Source: JBKHYG01 sp046565595 (GTDB lineage: Bacteria > Actinomycetota > AC-67). Taken from it: a stretch of DNA of 22,307 nucleotides. Every line of letters starts with the position of its first letter. Positions within the stretch are counted from its first letter, which is position 1. The stretch is from the NCBI GenBank assembly GCA_046565595.1, contig JBKHYG010000078.1, forward strand, positions 1 through 22,307, read 5' to 3'. The translations under genes and the position numbers were made by a program. This document shows, piece by piece, positions 20,027 through 22,307 of the stretch. The notes beneath the pieces are model-generated. The model was not told the DNA's origin and searched no databases. It was given only the letters and a program-made list of their open reading frames with translations.

Positions 20027-21115
20027 TCAGATCAGGCCGAGGCCCTTCGCCCAAGAGGTCGCATAGCCGTCCATCTCGGTTCCCTCGATGTCCTTGGCCA
20101 GGACCAGCGGCGTCTCGGTTTCGACCATGATCGCGTATTCGTCGGCGAAGTCCTTGGTCTTACCGGCTTCCATCGCAGCGGCTTGCGGGCCGTGGTGCAG
20201 GCCGGCCGGATGGACCGTGATCATCCCGGGTTTGATGCCGGCGCGGCTGAAGAAGGCACCCGAGTGATAGAAGAGCACCTCGTCCCGATCGATGTTGGCG
20301 TGGAAGAACGGGACGCGCAGAGCGTTCGGGTCTCCGGTCTCTGTTGGGCGAGGAGCGAAGGTGCAGATCTCGAAGCCGTCGTTCTCGAAGGTGCAATGCA
20401 CGCTCGGCGGTAGGTGATAGCGCGGGCTAACGATCGGCCGGAAATCGGAGATGTGTAGCCGCATGGGGCACAGATCGCCCTTCCATCCGACCACATCCAG
20501 AGGGTGGTACGGGTAGACGAGCTTGGTCATCTGATCCCCACGCATGACCAGCACCTCGAACCGGCCCTCCTCGTCGCGAGGCTCTGGCGTCGGGATCTCT
20601 AGGACGCCTGGATCGAACTGCGCGTGTTGACCCAGCATCCCTCGGTCAGGGAGGCGATACTCGCCGGCGCCCTCGATGATGTAGAGGAACACCGGCTGGT
20701 CCGGCACGACTCGATGGGTCGTGCCTTTCGGGACCACCAGGTAGTGGCCGGGTTCGAAGGTCAGCGGCCCGTAATCGGTCTCTAGGGTGCCGGAGCCTTC
20801 GTGGACGAAGTAGCAGAGGTCTCCGGTCGCGTCACGGAGGTAGTAGGGCAGGGCCTCGGACGATCGAGTGACGAAGAGACGCACCTGGTCGTTGCTGGCT
20901 ACCGGCGTCCAGTGGCCCTCGGGCAGCTCCCCAAGGTTGAAGGCTCGCGGTTGGAGGTCGCCATCGACCTCGATCCAGGCCGTCGGCGGATGCGTCCGGT
21001 ACAGGTGACTGGCCCGTCCGTTGAACGATTCGCGCCCGTGTTCCTCTTCGAAGGTGCCCTCGGGTAGTCCGACATGGGCTTGCCTCGACACCTTGCCTCG
21101 AGAGATCGGGAACAT
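20027..21115 (-). CDS. hmgA: homogentisate 1,2-dioxygenase
   Basis: 362 residues, shorter than the roughly 430-residue animal and Pseudomonas enzymes but typical of the short bacterial type. It opens the ring of homogentisate with O2 to give maleylacetoacetate. The iron ligands can be placed by similarity to the human enzyme: H272 and E279 (PFFHANIDRDEVLFY) and H308 (PAGLHHGP). The cupin core includes EPGHYLVVPKGTTHRV, and the opening is YRTHPPTAW. Start ATG, with a GGAGGGCAG ribosome site upstream. It follows HPPD by 46 bases on the same strand, forming an operon for two consecutive steps of tyrosine breakdown. Confidence 0.92.
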   Translation of the reverse strand: MFPISRGKVSRQAHVGLPEGTFEEEHGRESFNGRASHLYRTHPPTAWIEVDGDLQPRAFNLGELPEGHWTPVASNDQVRLFVTRSSEALPYYLRDATGDLCYFVHEGSGTLETDYGPLTFEPGHYLVVPKGTTHRVVPDQPVFLYIIEGAGEYRLPDRGMLGQHAQFDPGVLEIPTPEPRDEEGRFEVLVMRGDQMTKLVYPYHPLDVVGWKGDLCPMRLHISDFRPIVSPRYHLPPSVHCTFENDGFEICTFAPRPTETGDPNALRVPFFHANIDRDEVLFYHSGAFFSRAGIKPGMITVHPAGLHHGPQAAAMEAGKTKDFADEYAIMVETETPLVLAKDIEGTEMDGYATSWAKGLGLI

Positions 21116-21161
21116 CTGCCCTCCTGTTGGTCGTCTGGTTGCTGGAGCCGCGCGTGGTCCG

Positions 21162-22259
21162 TCAGAGGGTGCCGCGAGCCTCCTGCTCCCGTTCGATCGC
21201 CTCGAACAGGGCTTTGAAGTTACCGAGACCGAACCCTCTGCTTCCGTGACGCTGGATGATCTCGAAGAAGACCGTCGGTCGGTCCATCAGCGGCTTGGTG
21301 AAGATCTGGAGCAGGTAGCCCTCGTCGTCGCGGTCCGCCAAGATGCTCAACTCGGCCAGGGCATCGATGTCAACCTCGTCTCGGAGGTCTGCGAAGCGCT
21401 CGCGAACCTCCTCGTAATAGGTGTCCGGTACCCGGAGGAACTCGACACCCCGCTCGTGCAAGGCGGCGACGGTCTTCAAGATGTCGTCGGTTCGCAGGGC
21501 CAGGTGCTGAACGCCGGGGCCCCGATAGAACTCGAGGTATTCGTCGATCTGGCTCTTGCGTTTGCCCGGCGCAGGCTCGTTGATCGGCAACTTGACCCTG
21601 CCCACCCCATCCCACATCACCTTGCTCATCAGTGCGGTGTAATCGGTGGAGATCTGGTCGTCGCGGAAGTGGACCAGGTTCGCGAAACCCATGACCTTCT
21701 CGTAGTACTCGGCCCAATGGTTCATCTTGCCGAGTTCGACATTGGCCACGATGTGATCGATCGACACCAGCCCGACGCTTCGATCCGGGGTCGCCTCGGT
21801 GCCGACGAATCCGGGAAGGAAGGGCCCGCTATAGTCCTCGCGCTGAACCAGCTTATGAACCGTGTCGCCGTAAGCTCCGATCGAGGCGAGAACCACCTTG
21901 CCATGCTCGTCTTCCGAAACCTCAGGCTCGGCCACCGACGGCGCCCCCGCGTCGATCGCGTGGCGGTAAGCGGCCTCGGCGTCTGGGACCCGCAGAGCGA
22001 CCGTCTTGACGCCGTCGCCGTGTAGGCGGACATGCTCTGCGACCTCGTCCTCGGGTGTCAGCGCTCCGGTGAGGACATACCGGATGTTGCCCTGCTCCAT
22101 GACGCGGCTGACCCGCTGACGGTTGCCTGTCTCTAGGCCGGAATAGGCGCTCTGATGGAAACCGAAGACATGCTTGTAGTAGTTCGCCGCCTGTGAAGCG
22201 TTGCCCACGAAGAACTCGACATGATCGATGCCGAGGATCGGGAAGACATCGTCGCTCAT
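21162..22259 (-). CDS. hpd: 4-hydroxyphenylpyruvate dioxygenase
   Basis: 365 residues with two vicinal-oxygen-chelate domains. It converts 4-hydroxyphenylpyruvate to homogentisate using Fe(II) and O2. The C-terminal domain has the iron ligands H169 (SIDHIVANV), H252 (GVQHLALRTDDI) and E333 (VFFEIIQRHG), plus the C-terminal helix GFGLGNFKALFEAIE that gates the active site. All key residues are present. The ribosome site AGGAGCG precedes the ATG, and a possible -10 (TAACCT, 22294-22299 reverse strand) lies further upstream near the window edge. It is the first gene of the hpd-hmgA pair; the upstream side is cut by the window. Confidence 0.96.
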   Translation of the reverse strand: MSDDVFPILGIDHVEFFVGNASQAANYYKHVFGFHQSAYSGLETGNRQRVSRVMEQGNIRYVLTGALTPEDEVAEHVRLHGDGVKTVALRVPDAEAAYRHAIDAGAPSVAEPEVSEDEHGKVVLASIGAYGDTVHKLVQREDYSGPFLPGFVGTEATPDRSVGLVSIDHIVANVELGKMNHWAEYYEKVMGFANLVHFRDDQISTDYTALMSKVMWDGVGRVKLPINEPAPGKRKSQIDEYLEFYRGPGVQHLALRTDDILKTVAALHERGVEFLRVPDTYYEEVRERFADLRDEVDIDALAELSILADRDDEGYLLQIFTKPLMDRPTVFFEIIQRHGSRGFGLGNFKALFEAIEREQEARGTL

Positions 22260-22307
22260 GTGGCGCTCCTAGTCAGAGGTTCGGGTCTCCTCCAGGTTAG
22301 CGCCGTC

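Noticed and set aside
1..22307. Defence system, toxin-antitoxin pair or biosynthetic cluster
   Set aside because: Apart from the recombinase edge, the genes are housekeeping, catabolic or single exported proteins; no nuclease, reverse transcriptase, toxin-like pair or synthase was recognised on either strand.

Overview
The window looks like a chromosomal segment of a high-GC Actinomycetota-like bacterium, probably outside the well-studied genera. The evidence is gene order. The block dut - nrdJ - nrdR - LysM protein - lexA - hflX - dapF - miaA - miaB matches, from memory, the order around dut/nrdR/chiZ/lexA/hflX/dapF/miaA/miaB in Mycobacterium tuberculosis. GTG and TTG starts, -10 boxes of the form TAnnnT and Bacillus/actinobacterial-type LexA boxes (CGAAC-N4-GTTCG) agree with this. 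The class or order cannot be fixed from the sequence alone.

Layout. (1) Bases 1-1137: 3' part of a large serine recombinase, the edge of an integrated element, whose reading frame ends inside a tRNA-Val(CAC) gene. (2) 1200-2450: an EamA-type transporter plus tRNA-Trp and tRNA-Val(GAC), with short tandem repeats in the spacers. (3) 2450-7090: an accessory block of mostly exported proteins (two small secreted proteins, a beta-propeller, a PPC-domain zinc metallopeptidase) and a DUF2855 protein. It lies between tRNA-Val(GAC) and tRNA-Cys/tRNA-Gly. (4) 7120-12590: nucleotide metabolism and DNA damage response: dUTPase, B12-dependent ribonucleotide reductase with its repressor NrdR, and the divergent lexA / LysM pair. 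(5) 12600-18360: a co-directional run miaB-miaA-dapF-dapL-hflX (tRNA hypermodification, meso-diaminopimelate synthesis, ribosome-associated GTPase). (6) 18430-22259: another secreted Cys-containing protein, then a tyrosine/homogentisate degradation group (FAH-family hydrolase, homogentisate dioxygenase, 4-hydroxyphenylpyruvate dioxygenase).

How the genes work together. dUTPase and NrdJ supply and clean up dNTPs. The nrdRJ promoter (TTGACC/17 bp/TAGGGT) is followed by two NrdR-box-like sites 32 bp apart, which implies autoregulation. lexA and the small LysM protein are divergent, and the 120-bp spacer carries three LexA boxes placed on the two predicted promoters. This suggests an SOS-induced cell-division or cell-wall checkpoint of the YneA/ChiZ kind. 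DapL and DapF are consecutive enzymes of the short LL-DAP aminotransferase route to meso-DAP. HPPD, HGD and the FAH-family hydrolase cover three of the four steps from 4-hydroxyphenylpyruvate to fumarate plus acetoacetate. No maleylacetoacetate isomerase is visible.

The least explained signal is a set of 26-28 bp tandem repeats in spacers. Two of the arrays (after the EamA gene and after dapF) appear to be tandem copies of the 3' end of the neighbouring gene including its stop codon. In the dapF array the 27-bp period keeps a TGA in the dapF frame in every copy. I see no defence system, CRISPR array or biosynthetic cluster, and no strong evidence for a wholly new multi-gene system.
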